Positions 16,637 through 26,111 of a stretch of DNA of 64,000 bases are shown here, piece by piece. The stretch's first letter is position 1. Every line of letters begins with the position of its first letter. The notes beneath the pieces are model-generated. The model was not told the origin of the DNA. It did not search any database and saw nothing but the letters and a program-made list of their open reading frames with translations. The DNA is from Ornithinibacillus xuwenensis (GTDB taxonomy: Bacteria > Bacillota > Bacilli > Bacillales > Amphibacillaceae), in contig NZ_JBDIML010000001.1 in the NCBI RefSeq assembly GCF_039614845.1, positions 930,001-994,000 of the forward strand, given 5' to 3'. Made by a program: the position numbers and the translations under genes.

Positions 16637-17743
16637 ATGGAATTAACCCGTGAGCTAGGTAAAAAAATTATTAATGAAACAAGAAAGCTAATTGATGAGA
16701 ATATTATTATCGTAAATAAGAACGCCATTATCATTGCAAGCACAGACCCCACTAGAATTGACAAATTTCATGAAGGTGCTCAAATGACCATCCAAAACAA
16801 TTCCGTTACACTTCTAACTGAAGACCATATTCAAACGATGAAAGGAATTCGTCCAGGTGTCAACTTACCCATTTCTATTAATAATACTGTCATAGGTGTT
16901 ATAGGGATTACCGGAAATCCTCAAGAGATTATTCCTTTCGCTTCTCTCATGCAAAAAATGACAGAGCTGCTTATTCAGGAAAACATCTATATACAAGAGA
17001 ACGAATGGCATGCAAGAGCACTTGAAACATACTTTCTAGAATGGATTCAAATGGATGACATTCCAAATGAATTTTTGCATCGTGGTGAATTACTAGGAAT
17101 TACGTTATCCCCGCCTTTTCGATGTTCTATTGTAAGCCTAAACGGAAATCATATACAAGCAAAGACCGTGGATGATGTCTTGAAATTGTTCAGATTGAAA
17201 TTAAATTGCCCAGTAATTCGTTGGGGCAATAGTCGGCTCATACTCATTACCGAAGAAGTCCATCCTCAAGCAATAGTAAATCTACAGCATCAGTTACAAT
17301 CAGCCCAAAACTATATTCAATCGACTCTTCATGTATCCTTTTCTATTGGAATCGGTACATCTATAAATACGTATCAGATTAAGGAATCGTTTCAAAAAGC
17401 GAATAAAGCACTTTCAATTGGTAGAGAAAATAATATGACATATTACGAGGATCTATTATTGGAAGTTTGCCTTGATGACATTAAAACAGATATCCGACAT
17501 GAATTTCTCGATAAAATTATATCTAAATTTAAAAATGAAGATGCATTAATGAATACACTCAAAATCTATTTAAAAAACAATATGAATCTAACCGAAACCG
17601 CAACTGAATTACATATCCATATCAACACGCTACATTATAGGCTTAATCGAATTAAACAGTTAACCGGCTTAAATCCAAAGCACACTTACTCCATTGCACT
17701 ATTTTATACCGCATTCTACTTTTTAGACAATTACACAAAATAA
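16637..17743 (+). CDS. CdaR-type transcriptional regulator (sugar-diacid recognition plus PucR HTH)
   Basis: The start is placed at ATG 16637 because GGAGG is seven bases upstream; the frame is open to 16592. The 368-residue protein has an N-terminal diacid-recognition domain (about 3-135), a central GGDEF-like region, and a C-terminal PucR-type HTH (LTETATELHIHINTLHYRLNRI). CdaR relatives activate glycerate, glucarate or glycolate operons in response to small acids. It lies upstream of glcD-glcF on the same strand and is its probable regulator. Confidence 0.85.
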   Translation: MELTRELGKKIINETRKLIDENIIIVNKNAIIIASTDPTRIDKFHEGAQMTIQNNSVTLLTEDHIQTMKGIRPGVNLPISINNTVIGVIGITGNPQEIIPFASLMQKMTELLIQENIYIQENEWHARALETYFLEWIQMDDIPNEFLHRGELLGITLSPPFRCSIVSLNGNHIQAKTVDDVLKLFRLKLNCPVIRWGNSRLILITEEVHPQAIVNLQHQLQSAQNYIQSTLHVSFSIGIGTSINTYQIKESFQKANKALSIGRENNMTYYEDLLLEVCLDDIKTDIRHEFLDKIISKFKNEDALMNTLKIYLKNNMNLTETATELHIHINTLHYRLNRIKQLTGLNPKHTYSIALFYTAFYFLDNYTK

Positions 17744-17892
17744 CACGAATTGCCATTGCATTATTTGTATGATTCAACATATGAAAGCGTATGAATATGC
17801 TTTAGAATCAAAATTGTATGAAATGGGAATTGTTTTCCCCCTTACCATCGTTTATTTGGTGGAAACACAAACTGTTATATAGGAGAATGCCT

Positions 17893-19305
17893 ATGTTAAA
17901 TGAGTTTATAAAAAAGGAGCTCCGTAAGATAGTAGGAGCCGATAATGTTCAAGATTCTAATGCTAGTTTACTAGCATATTCCTATGATGCAACACCAGGT
18001 TTCCAATCCATGCCTGATTTAATCATTTCACCAAGAAATACAGTTGAAATCTCACAAATTGTGAAGATTTGTAATGAACATGAAATACCAATTGTTCCGA
18101 GAGGATCTGGTACAAACTTAAGTGCTGGAACGACTCCTTTACATGGCGGTATTGTTTTGTTAATGAAGCATTTGGACAAAATTATAGAAATTGATGAGGA
18201 AAATTTGACTGTTCGAGCACAACCAGGTGTCATCACAGTAGATCTAATACAAGCGGTTGAGGAAAAAGGTCTCTTCTATCCCCCTGATCCTAGTTCCATG
18301 AAAATATCACAAATAGGTGGGAACATTAACGAAAACTCAGGGGGACTTCGTGGTTTAAAATATGGTGTAACCCGAGATTATGTTATTGGTCTTGAAATTG
18401 TCCTTCCAAATGGGGATATTATTTCTACAGGTGGAAAGCTGGCAAAGGACGTTGCTGGGTATGACTTGACTCGCCTTATTGTTGGTTCTGAGGGAACCTT
18501 GGGAATTGTTACGGAGGCTACTCTAAAATTAATTCCGAAGCCAGAGACCAAGAAAACAATGCTAGCTCTATTCCAAAACTTAGATGCAGCCGCTAAATCT
18601 GTGTCCGCTATAATTGCCAATCGTATAATTCCAGCAACACTTGAGTTTCTCGATCAACCGACGTTGCAAGCAGTTGAAGACTTTGCTCAAGTCGGTCTTC
18701 CTACCACTGTAAAGGCGGTCTTATTAATAGAACAGGATGGGACAGAATCGATTGTTGATCAAGATATGAAGAAAATTGCACATATCTGCCGTGAATATGA
18801 AGCAATTGAAGTTTCGATTGCAAAAACAAAAGAGGAAGCCGAAGCCTTAACAACAGCTAGAAGATCTGCATTATCTGCTCTTGCCAGATTACGTCCTACC
18901 ACGATACTAGAGGATGCAACAGTACCCCGTTCGCAAATTGCGAATATGGTAAAGGCTATTGAAAAAATAGCGAAAAAACATGATATTAGGATTTGTACCT
19001 TTGGTCACGCAGGAGATGGAAATTTGCATCCTACATGTTTAACCGATATTAGAGAGAAATCAGAGATGGAACGAGTTGAGAAAGCTTTTGAAGAAATTTT
19101 TCAAAAAGCGATTGAATTAGGTGGCACAATTACCGGTGAGCATGGCGTTGGAGCTATGAAGCTTCCTTATCTTCATTTAAAGGTAGGTAATGCTGGAATT
19201 GAAATCATGCGAAAACTAAAACATGCATTTGATCCAAACAACATTATGAATCCTGGAAAAGTACTTGCGAAGGCTGATCGTAAAAGAGTGATGATTCACC
19301 GATGA
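17893..19305 (+). CDS. glcD: Glycolate oxidase FAD subunit
   Basis: The start at ATG 17893 has AGGAG seven bases upstream; an ATG at 17887 abuts the site. The 470-residue enzyme carries the FAD-binding PCMH motif PRGSGTNLSAGTTPLHGGIV and the C-terminal FAD oxidase domain ending in HAFDPNNIMNPGK. It oxidises glycolate (or D-lactate) and passes electrons to GlcF. Its stop overlaps the glcF start by 4 bp, so translation is coupled. D-lactate dehydrogenase is the main alternative. Confidence 0.88.
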   Translation: MLNEFIKKELRKIVGADNVQDSNASLLAYSYDATPGFQSMPDLIISPRNTVEISQIVKICNEHEIPIVPRGSGTNLSAGTTPLHGGIVLLMKHLDKIIEIDEENLTVRAQPGVITVDLIQAVEEKGLFYPPDPSSMKISQIGGNINENSGGLRGLKYGVTRDYVIGLEIVLPNGDIISTGGKLAKDVAGYDLTRLIVGSEGTLGIVTEATLKLIPKPETKKTMLALFQNLDAAAKSVSAIIANRIIPATLEFLDQPTLQAVEDFAQVGLPTTVKAVLLIEQDGTESIVDQDMKKIAHICREYEAIEVSIAKTKEEAEALTTARRSALSALARLRPTTILEDATVPRSQIANMVKAIEKIAKKHDIRICTFGHAGDGNLHPTCLTDIREKSEMERVEKAFEEIFQKAIELGGTITGEHGVGAMKLPYLHLKVGNAGIEIMRKLKHAFDPNNIMNPGKVLAKADRKRVMIHR

Positions 19306-20630
19306 CCACTCTAGCTAAAAAAGAGCGAATACAGAAGGAATTTAAAGAGAAAATGGATTATGACGAGCTTCTAAACTGCATGAGGTGTGGTTTTTGTCTT
19401 CCAAGCTGCCCTACCTATATTGAATCGGGTAATGATGAAGCACATTCACCTAGGGGAAGAATCGCACTAATGAAAGCAGTAGTTGATGGTGTAATTGAAC
19501 CTGACAATGATGTAAAACGATCACTCGACCTCTGCTTAGGTTGTCGTGCATGTGAACCGGTCTGTCCATCTGGCGTTAAATATGGTCATCTTTTAGAACA
19601 AGCAAGAGATATTATTTATCAAAATAAGAAGCAATCATTAGCTGAAAAGACTGCGAGAGGGATTGTTTTTAACAAGCTGTTTCCAAACCAAAAACAAGTC
19701 ATTAATGCAACAAGCTTACTTAGTTTTTATCAGCACTCTGGATTACAAAAGATTGCAAGAGGTATCGGATTTATGAAGCTTTTTCCTGAATCACTACAAA
19801 CAATGGAAAAAGTCCTTCCTTCCGTCCCGAAGCGAAAAGAATTAAAAAATCGGCCATCAAATCTACCTGCTCTTCAAGAAAAAAAGAAACGGGTTGCATT
19901 CTTTTCAGGCTGTTTAATGGACACCATTTTTATGGCTACCAATGATGCAACCATGACGCTGCTTCAGTATGCTGGATGTGAAATTGTTGTGCCTCATACG
20001 CAAAATTGCTGTGGTGCACTCCATGGTCATAGTGGTGAACGAGAAAAAGCCAAAGAAATGGCAAAAAGAAACATCATCGCATTTGAACATACAAAAGCCG
20101 ATTATATTATAACAAACGCAGGTGGTTGCGGAGCTTTTTTAGTCGATTATGGCTATTTGTTAAAGGATGATCCAGAGTGGTCCATTCGTGCTGGTTTATT
20201 CTCAGACAAAATCAAGGACATTACCAGTATATTGTATGACTTGGATTTTCACCATGAGAATTTAGAACTTGAAGAACAGATTGTTACGTATCAGGATTCC
20301 TGCCACCTGAAAAATGGTCAAAAAACGTATGAAGAACCAAGGAAGCTTATTCAATCTATCCGTGGTGTCAATTATGTTGAAATGAAGGAAGCAAGCCGTT
20401 GTTGCGGATCTGCTGGCATTTATAACATCGTAGAATCTGAAATGTCGATGAAGATATTAGATCATAAAATGAAACAAACGAAACAAACAAAAGCAAAGAC
20501 CGTTATTACAGCCAATCCTGGATGCCTACTACAAATGAAGCTTGGAATCGAACGTGAAGGACTTTCTAGTACGATGCGAGCAGTACACATCGTAGACTTC
20601 TTACTAGAAGCATATAAAACCAATCATTAA
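19302..20630 (+). CDS. glcF: Glycolate oxidase iron-sulfur subunit
   Basis: The 442-residue protein has two ferredoxin-type 4Fe-4S motifs (CMRCGFCLPSCPTY and CLGCRACEPVCPSG). Two CCG domains follow (NCCGALHGHSG and RCCGSAGIYN), the normal GlcF/heterodisulfide reductase D layout. It takes electrons from GlcD to the membrane quinone pool. It overlaps glcD by ATGA and is followed by a terminator. No glcE is present, as in other Bacillus-type glycolate oxidases. Confidence 0.9.
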   Translation: MTTLAKKERIQKEFKEKMDYDELLNCMRCGFCLPSCPTYIESGNDEAHSPRGRIALMKAVVDGVIEPDNDVKRSLDLCLGCRACEPVCPSGVKYGHLLEQARDIIYQNKKQSLAEKTARGIVFNKLFPNQKQVINATSLLSFYQHSGLQKIARGIGFMKLFPESLQTMEKVLPSVPKRKELKNRPSNLPALQEKKKRVAFFSGCLMDTIFMATNDATMTLLQYAGCEIVVPHTQNCCGALHGHSGEREKAKEMAKRNIIAFEHTKADYIITNAGGCGAFLVDYGYLLKDDPEWSIRAGLFSDKIKDITSILYDLDFHHENLELEEQIVTYQDSCHLKNGQKTYEEPRKLIQSIRGVNYVEMKEASRCCGSAGIYNIVESEMSMKILDHKMKQTKQTKAKTVITANPGCLLQMKLGIEREGLSSTMRAVHIVDFLLEAYKTNH

Positions 20631-20687
20631 AATTAGTTTATTGTGGTGTATGGATTGTCAACACAAGCAATTTGAAAATAATAAGTT

Positions 20688-20714
20688 GGCTAGGCTACTT
20701 TGTCTAGCCTTTTT
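20688..20714 (+). terminator. Terminator of the glcDF operon
   Basis: GGCTAG (20688-20693) and CTAGCC (20704-20709) form the stem, followed by TTTTT. Confidence 0.8.
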
Positions 20715-20716
20715 GG

Positions 20717-21127
20717 TCATAGTTGCTTCTTAAATCTTTCAAGAAGCTCCTCTCCCTGATACCCCTGTTCAATCAACTCCCCTAACATCTCTTCAATCTT
20801 ACTTTTTCGTTTATCGACTATTGTTCCAATTAAAATAACACTAATATAATCATTAATATTATTTAAGCTATCAATCGTTGTAATAAAAGTAGCTGGATCA
20901 TTTGTATCCTTAGAAATTCTAACTTCAACTAATACCTGCTCCTGCCTTTGGCGTAATTCATTGAAATAATCTAAGTAATCTACTTCAAGAAACGCTTCAA
21001 TCAGCCAATTACTTTTATCGTCCTCCCGATTAATAATTAAGCCATCCACTAACGTGGTATCTTTCTTACTTATTTCTTCATTTTCACTTTCTATTACTTG
21101 AAGTGACTTTAACTTAAAAGTCTTCAT
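20717..21127 (-). CDS. YwpF-like family protein
   Basis: The 136-residue soluble protein starts MKTFKLKSLQVIE and contains VDGLIINREDDKSNWLIEAF, matching the Bacillus YwpF-like family. The AAGGAGGG site is well placed. The family role is unknown; in B. subtilis ywpF neighbours single-strand-binding and mscL genes, but that context is absent here. It is convergent with glcF. Confidence 0.75.
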   Translation of the reverse strand: MKTFKLKSLQVIESENEEISKKDTTLVDGLIINREDDKSNWLIEAFLEVDYLDYFNELRQRQEQVLVEVRISKDTNDPATFITTIDSLNNINDYISVILIGTIVDKRKSKIEEMLGELIEQGYQGEELLERFKKQL

Positions 21128-21232
21128 ACGCTCCCTCCTTTTCCTTTTTTAATTAAGTGTAACAAAATTCATGAATGAATGATAACTATTTTCTCCTTAA
21201 CACATACTAAATAAAAAATAGGAGGTATTACT

Positions 21233-21412
21233 ATGTTATCAGTGTTTATTACCATAGTAATTGTCGTATCACTAATATTATTCCTCGTTATACGCGCTAA
21301 TCGTTTGAATTTAAAAAACCAAGCTTTAACGATTGCTGATAATGATGCCTTACAGAAGGATTATCTATCACATGGCACTCGCAAAAATATTGAAGATCCT
21401 AAAAAGTTATAG
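21233..21412 (+). CDS. 59-residue single-pass membrane protein
   Basis: The product begins MLSVFITIVIVVSLILFLVI, one N-terminal hydrophobic helix, and continues with a polar tail ending EDPKKL. GGAGG lies seven bases before the ATG. I do not recognise the family. Codon use and the ribosome binding site look normal, so it is probably a genuine small membrane protein. Confidence 0.6.
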   Translation: MLSVFITIVIVVSLILFLVIRANRLNLKNQALTIADNDALQKDYLSHGTRKNIEDPKKL

Positions 21413-21516
21413 ACATATCATCAAACATAATCTTCTTTCATTATTACAGAAGCCAAGCAATAATGTATAATAGTAAGTATTCAAAAAAGTTGAATTTCAT
21501 GTACAGGAGTGTAATG

Positions 21517-22251
21517 ATGCAAAAATTACTTGGCTTCTTATTATTGCTACTATTAGGTATAACTGGATGTTCCAACGACCAACCAGCAATTGTAAAGGTT
21601 GATACACCACCAGATAAGGTTTCTGAAGAACCAGAGCTCGTTGAAGAAGTTTCAGAGGATGAGGAAGAAGTTGATGAGTTTATTGAATTTCCTTTAGAAG
21701 ACGAGGTCGTCCGAGTAAATTTGAATCGCGTACCAATATTACAAGCATATCTGCAGGCTGCTTCCAATAGACAAAATGTAATTGAAACAATGAAAATCGA
21801 ACGAATAACTAGTAATGATGAAACAAATATGTATTTATTAGCTTTTTCCTGTAAAAATCTGCAATGCTCCTACCTGTTACTTGATGAAACGGTTGAGAAT
21901 TCTGGATTTCTTGTTGCTGATTTAGCGTCTTTTGAAACCTCCAGTTTATCACCCGACCAGACAAAGTTGCTATTAAAATTTAATCGACAATCCACCCTAA
22001 AGCTTCCTGTATCTGATATTGTAGTGATTGATTTAAAAAATTGGGAAGAGTTATCACTTCAAAATACAGATGAAATAAATGATATCCTTGACTTCCAATG
22101 GCCTATACTGGGAGCAGACTGGGTGAACGATGAAACGATATCAATTTCAATTCCTGATATTCTACAACTGACTACTGAACAATTGGAGTATTGGGAGTTA
22201 CATAATAATGCAACAAACGATATTTTATTCCAGATAGAAAATGAAAGCTAA
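21517..22251 (+). CDS. Lipoprotein of unknown function
   Basis: The start is set at ATG 21517 (AGGAG seven bases upstream); ATG 21514 is an alternative. A type II signal peptide (MQKLLGFLLLLLLGITGC) puts the lipidated Cys at 18. A very acidic linker (EEPELVEEVSEDEEEVDEF) follows, then a roughly 180-residue domain with many beta strands that I do not recognise. It would be anchored on the outer membrane face. It sits just upstream of the spoVA2-type operon, but an inverted repeat at 22300-22328 separates them. Confidence 0.7.
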   Translation: MQKLLGFLLLLLLGITGCSNDQPAIVKVDTPPDKVSEEPELVEEVSEDEEEVDEFIEFPLEDEVVRVNLNRVPILQAYLQAASNRQNVIETMKIERITSNDETNMYLLAFSCKNLQCSYLLLDETVENSGFLVADLASFETSSLSPDQTKLLLKFNRQSTLKLPVSDIVVIDLKNWEELSLQNTDEINDILDFQWPILGADWVNDETISISIPDILQLTTEQLEYWELHNNATNDILFQIENES

Positions 22252-22299
22252 TTCCCATTTTTTTACCGGGATAAATGTAAGCTTTCGGCAAATAACTAA

Positions 22300-22328
22300 A
22301 GGTGTTCCAATATGGAACATCTTTTTTC
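22300..22328 (+). terminator. Terminator before the spoVA2-type operon
   Basis: AAAGGTGTTCC and GGAACATCTTT arms flank AATAT and run into TTTTTT. Confidence 0.75.
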
Positions 22329-22414
22329 TTTTTTGGTAAGACTTAGTACGTATATTTCCCTTGCGTATCAGAAAGCTATATAATGTAACGCTACTTTAAA
22401 GGAGGATCTCTCTA

Positions 22415-22621
22415 ATGACTGTAGGTAGCCAAATGAAACAAGCTGTTGCTGGATTAAAGAGTGTTCAAGCAAGCTTTGAACAGTTTGCCTTGCAAACAGA
22501 AAACAAGCAAGCCAAGAAGTTATATGAGCAAGCTGCTCAACAAACTCAAAGTATTCTTCAATCTGTTGAACCACGTGTACAACAAATCGAGCAAGAGGAG
22601 CCACAATATAAAGGATTTTAA
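22415..22621 (+). CDS. DUF1657 sporulation protein, first copy
   Basis: The 68-residue helical protein starts MTVGSQMKQAVAGLKSVQAS and ends EEPQYKGF, the DUF1657 pattern. AAAGGAGGATC precedes it. It opens a seven-gene operon and is about 50 percent similar by eye to the second copy at 25035. DUF1657 genes flank SpoVA genes in the spoVA2 arrangement; their biochemical role is unknown. Confidence 0.88.
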   Translation: MTVGSQMKQAVAGLKSVQASFEQFALQTENKQAKKLYEQAAQQTQSILQSVEPRVQQIEQEEPQYKGF

Positions 22622-22678
22622 TGACAAGCGGGAGAGTCCTCTCTCCCCTTCTATACTTAATGGAATTTAGGTGAAAAA

Positions 22679-23146
22679 ATGTTTACAAACCGATTTCTTA
22701 TTATAGTTGGTCTCATTTCACTTTTGCTAACTGGCTGTGGAAATGAAACAGGAAAACAATCCGGCACAAAAAATTCGGTAAACATTACAAACATTTCCAA
22801 TCAAAATGTTTATGATCAGGAACCTTCAAACAAAGCAAAAAAACTTTTAGCAGCAAAAAAGAATGTGACTGCTATAGATGCGGTCAATACAGATAAGAAA
22901 ATGATAATCGCGATTGAAGTACCACATCATGAACGATTTCAATTAAAAGACATTAGAGACAAGCTAACAAAGGAATTGAAGAAACAGTTTAAACAAGAAG
23001 AGATTACAGTTGAACTTTCTACAGATCAAAAGATAATTTGGGAGCTTGAGAAATTGGAAGAGAAATTGCAAAAAAACAACATTTCTAATAAAGAACTAAA
23101 GAAGGAAATCAAGCGAATTAGTAAGCTCATGAAAGAGCAAACATAA
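22679..23146 (+). CDS. YhcN/YlaJ-family sporulation lipoprotein
   Basis: The 155-residue protein has a lipoprotein signal with LLTGC (Cys20). Its YhcN/YlaJ domain contains NVTAIDAVNTDKKMIIAIEV and ends in a Lys/Glu-rich helical tail. AGGTGA sits four bases before the ATG. Family members are found in the forespore inner membrane. It is the second gene of the spoVA2-type operon. Confidence 0.85.
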   Translation: MFTNRFLIIVGLISLLLTGCGNETGKQSGTKNSVNITNISNQNVYDQEPSNKAKKLLAAKKNVTAIDAVNTDKKMIIAIEVPHHERFQLKDIRDKLTKELKKQFKQEEITVELSTDQKIIWELEKLEEKLQKNNISNKELKKEIKRISKLMKEQT

Positions 23147-23167
23147 TTTGGAAAGAAGGGATTATAG

Positions 23168-23647
23168 ATGGCAGATAAAAAGAAAAAGAACCTACCACCC
23201 GAAGCGCAACGGTATCAATCCTTTCAAGACAAACGAGAGGTTAAACGACCTATTATTAAAAACTGTATGAAAGCTTTTTTCGTAGGTGGTTTTATATGTT
23301 TTATCGGCCAACTCATTTCCACATTTTACATTTACTTTTTTAATTTCACCGAGCAAACTGCTGGTAATCCTACTACAGCGACACTAATTTTCATTACTAT
23401 GATTTTAACTGGTTTTGGATTTTATGATCGAATTGGTCAGTTTGCAGGTGCTGGCTCTGCCGTACCAGTTACAGGGTTTGGTAATGCCGTAATTTCCGCT
23501 GCCATTGAACACCGAACAGAAGGTTTTGTTCTAGGTGTCGGAGGAAACATGTTCAAATTAGCTGGTTCCGTTATCTTATTTGGTGTATTCGCTGCATTTG
23601 TAGTCGCTCTCATAAAAACAATCATTATTCAATGGGGTGGAATTTAA
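23168..23647 (+). CDS. spoVAC: Stage V sporulation protein AC
   Basis: The 159-residue membrane protein has about four helices and the family segments KNCMKAFFVGGFICFIGQLI, DRIGQFAGAGSAVPVTGFGN and EHRTEGFVLGVGGNMFKLAG. SpoVAC forms the mechanosensitive channel moving Ca-dipicolinate into the forespore and out at germination. It overlaps spoVAD at TAATG. This copy lies in the short spoVA2 arrangement and lacks spoVAA, AB, AEa and AF. Confidence 0.95.
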   Translation: MADKKKKNLPPEAQRYQSFQDKREVKRPIIKNCMKAFFVGGFICFIGQLISTFYIYFFNFTEQTAGNPTTATLIFITMILTGFGFYDRIGQFAGAGSAVPVTGFGNAVISAAIEHRTEGFVLGVGGNMFKLAGSVILFGVFAAFVVALIKTIIIQWGGI

Positions 23648-24663
23648 TGCTTACCGGTCATCGTACTTGGTTATTTAAAAATAAACCGGTCATCATTTCA
23701 ACTGGTACAGTAGGCGGACCTTTTGAGGCAAATGGTAATATTCCACAAGCATTTAACATATTACATGATGATATATGGTTGGAACAGGCTTCCTTTGAAA
23801 AAGCCCAGCAAATCATGATGGAGGAAGCATGCCAATATGCCATAAAAAATAGTTCAATTGAAAAAGAACAGGTCTCTTTCTTTATCAGTGGTGACTTAAT
23901 TAATCAAATTACTCCTACGAGTTTTGCTGCAAAATCAATTGGTACGGGATACTTTGGACTGTTTAGTGCTTGTGCAACTTCAATGGAAAGCTTAGCACTC
24001 GCAGCTTTTTTACTAAATAATAATGGTGCTGATTATATCCTAAGTGGTACCTCAAGCCATAATTCTGCAGCTGAGAAACAATTTCGTTATCCTACTGAAT
24101 ATGGTGGACAAAAGCCACCCACTGCACAATGGACTGTAACAGGTGCTGGCTGTGCACTACTAGCAAAAAATGGAGAAGGTCCTCGTGTAACTTCAGCTAC
24201 TATTGGTAAAATCGTCGATATGGGAATGTCTGACCCATTTAATATGGGTGGCGCTATGGCTCCAGCTGCAGTAGACACCATTTTAACGCATTTAAGGGAA
24301 AGGAATGTAGACGCCTCATACTATGACCTAATTATTACCGGGGACTTAGGCCATATTGGAAGAGAAGTCGCACTTGATTTACTCCACAAAAACGAAATAA
24401 ATTTACCACAAGAAAAATTTGTCGATTGTGGTTTAACGATTTACAGAGAGGGACAACCAGTATTGGCAGGAGCAAGTGGACCAGCATGCTCAGCAATTGT
24501 TACTTATGGCCATTTTTTAGAACTCATGAAGAAAGGTGAATTGGATAAAATACTTGTTGTTGCCACTGGAGCCCTTCACTCCCCTTTAAGTATTAACCAA
24601 AAGGACCCGATACTTTGTATCGCTCATGCTGTATCAATTGAATCAGGAAGTGATAATACATGA
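23647..24663 (+). CDS. spoVAD: Stage V sporulation protein AD
   Basis: The start is taken at ATG 23647, overlapping the spoVAC stop and preceded by GGGGTGG; an in-frame ATG at 23632 is less likely. The 338-residue protein has the thiolase-like fold of SpoVAD (SACATSMESLALAAF, GALHSPLSINQ). SpoVAD binds dipicolinic acid and works with SpoVAC and SpoVAE. It overlaps spoVAE by ATGA. Confidence 0.95.
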   Translation: MLTGHRTWLFKNKPVIISTGTVGGPFEANGNIPQAFNILHDDIWLEQASFEKAQQIMMEEACQYAIKNSSIEKEQVSFFISGDLINQITPTSFAAKSIGTGYFGLFSACATSMESLALAAFLLNNNGADYILSGTSSHNSAAEKQFRYPTEYGGQKPPTAQWTVTGAGCALLAKNGEGPRVTSATIGKIVDMGMSDPFNMGGAMAPAAVDTILTHLRERNVDASYYDLIITGDLGHIGREVALDLLHKNEINLPQEKFVDCGLTIYREGQPVLAGASGPACSAIVTYGHFLELMKKGELDKILVVATGALHSPLSINQKDPILCIAHAVSIESGSDNT

Positions 24664-25013
24664 TGATATTTTTATGGGCATTTGTTGTAGGTGGAATCAT
24701 CTGTGTGATTGGTCAAATCATGTTTGATGTATTCAAACTTTCACCCGGTCACACATTAAGTATATTAGTCGTTGCTGGTGCAATATTGGATGGATTTGGA
24801 TTGTATGAACCGTTAATCGATTTCGCTGGGGCAGGAGCAACTGTCCCGATTACTAGCTTTGGTAATTCATTAGTTCATGGTGCAATGCAGGAAGCAGAAA
24901 AACACGGAATAATTGGTGTTATAACAGGTATGTTTGAGGTAACAAGCTCAGGTATATCTGCAGCTATCATCTTCGGAATGATAGGTGCACTTATTTTTAA
25001 ACCAAAAGGGTAA
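24660..25013 (+). CDS. spoVAE: Stage V sporulation protein AE (AEb type)
   Basis: The 117-residue membrane protein has three to four helices and the motifs GGIICVIGQIMFD, FAGAGATVPITSFGNSLVHG and GIIGVITGMFEVTSSGISAA, which resemble SpoVAC and define SpoVAEb. It is translationally coupled to spoVAD. It is a component of the dipicolinate channel complex. Confidence 0.94.
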   Translation: MMIFLWAFVVGGIICVIGQIMFDVFKLSPGHTLSILVVAGAILDGFGLYEPLIDFAGAGATVPITSFGNSLVHGAMQEAEKHGIIGVITGMFEVTSSGISAAIIFGMIGALIFKPKG

Positions 25014-25034
25014 GGTTTTTAGGAGGGATAATAG

Positions 25035-25238
25035 ATGACAGTTGGTTCACAAGTGAAAACCTGTTATACAAGCATAAAGGGTATTGAAGCAGGTTTGGGA
25101 ATCCTCAGAGCTCAGACGAATGAAGCAAATGCTCGAAATGCTTACCACGAAACCGAAGCATTAATAAGTGAAATAAAGCAGGATTTAGAAAAACAAGTTC
25201 TGAAGCTAGCAAGAGAAGAACCACAGTACAACCAATAG
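25035..25238 (+). CDS. DUF1657 sporulation protein, second copy
   Basis: The 67-residue helical protein begins MTVGSQVKTCYTSIKGIEAG and ends REEPQYNQ. It is a clear paralogue of the first gene of the operon (identical MTVGSQ start and EEPQY end). AGGAGGGAT precedes the ATG. Its job is unknown. Confidence 0.88.
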   Translation: MTVGSQVKTCYTSIKGIEAGLGILRAQTNEANARNAYHETEALISEIKQDLEKQVLKLAREEPQYNQ

Positions 25239-25253
25239 AAAGGACATAATGTC

Positions 25254-26111
25254 ATGCCAGATTGGATTCAAATTATTATTAGATCTGTTTCACTGCTTAT
25301 CATTTTATTTCTACTAACGAAATGGCTTGGAACGAAGCAGCTATCCCAATTAAATATTTTTGAATATATTTCTGGTGTTGTATTAGGGGGCATTGTTGCT
25401 ATCCATGTTAGTACGTTAGAAAGTCCCTTTTACTATGCCCTGCTTGCCATGTTCATTTGGTTCATTTTTCCTTATATCGTTGAATTATTATCTTTAAAGA
25501 GCAAAGCTTTTCGAAATTTTGCTCAAGGAAAGAGCAGAGTATTAATACAAAACGGAAAGATTATGGAGGACAATTTAAAAAAGGAGCATTTCTCAACAGA
25601 TGACCTGCTTGAAAGCCTTCGAGAAAAGAATGTCTTTAAAGTGGCGGATGTTGAATTCGCTGTATTAGAGCCTACCGGAAAATTAAGTGTTTTACCCAAG
25701 AAAGAATATCGACCACTGACAGCTAAGGATATTGGACTAGATATAGCACCCGATCGTGAACCTCAAACTGTGATTATGGATGGAAGGCCGCTACTTGAGC
25801 CATTAGCTAATCTCTCATTAAATCCAACTTGGTTGGAAACAGAATTAGAAAAAATGAATGTTAGTATTGAAAATGTATTTCTAGGTCAGGTCGACAGTGA
25901 TGGACAACTGACAGTAGACTTGTACGACGATAAATTAGCCGTTCCTAGTCCTACACAGAAACCGCAGTTACTTGCTACCATGAAAAAATGCCAAGCAGAC
26001 TTAGAACTGTTTGCTCTAGCAACGGATAATGAACTAACCAAACAAATGTATCAGCGCAATAGTGAAAAACTACAAAAAGCAATCGATCATATAGCACCTT
26101 TTTTACGATAA
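25254..26111 (+). CDS. DUF421 (YetF-like) membrane protein with a C-terminal DUF1657-like segment
   Basis: Three N-terminal membrane helices (about 6-80) precede the YetF/DUF421 cytoplasmic domain with the conserved KSRVLIQNGKIMEDNLKKEH region. The last 52 residues (starting QKPQLLATMKKCQADLELFA) look like another DUF1657 helix pair, so the protein is a fusion. It is the seventh and last gene of the spoVA2-type operon and is followed by a terminator. YetF-family proteins have been tied to spore heat resistance through this operon. Confidence 0.85.
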   Translation: MPDWIQIIIRSVSLLIILFLLTKWLGTKQLSQLNIFEYISGVVLGGIVAIHVSTLESPFYYALLAMFIWFIFPYIVELLSLKSKAFRNFAQGKSRVLIQNGKIMEDNLKKEHFSTDDLLESLREKNVFKVADVEFAVLEPTGKLSVLPKKEYRPLTAKDIGLDIAPDREPQTVIMDGRPLLEPLANLSLNPTWLETELEKMNVSIENVFLGQVDSDGQLTVDLYDDKLAVPSPTQKPQLLATMKKCQADLELFALATDNELTKQMYQRNSEKLQKAIDHIAPFLR

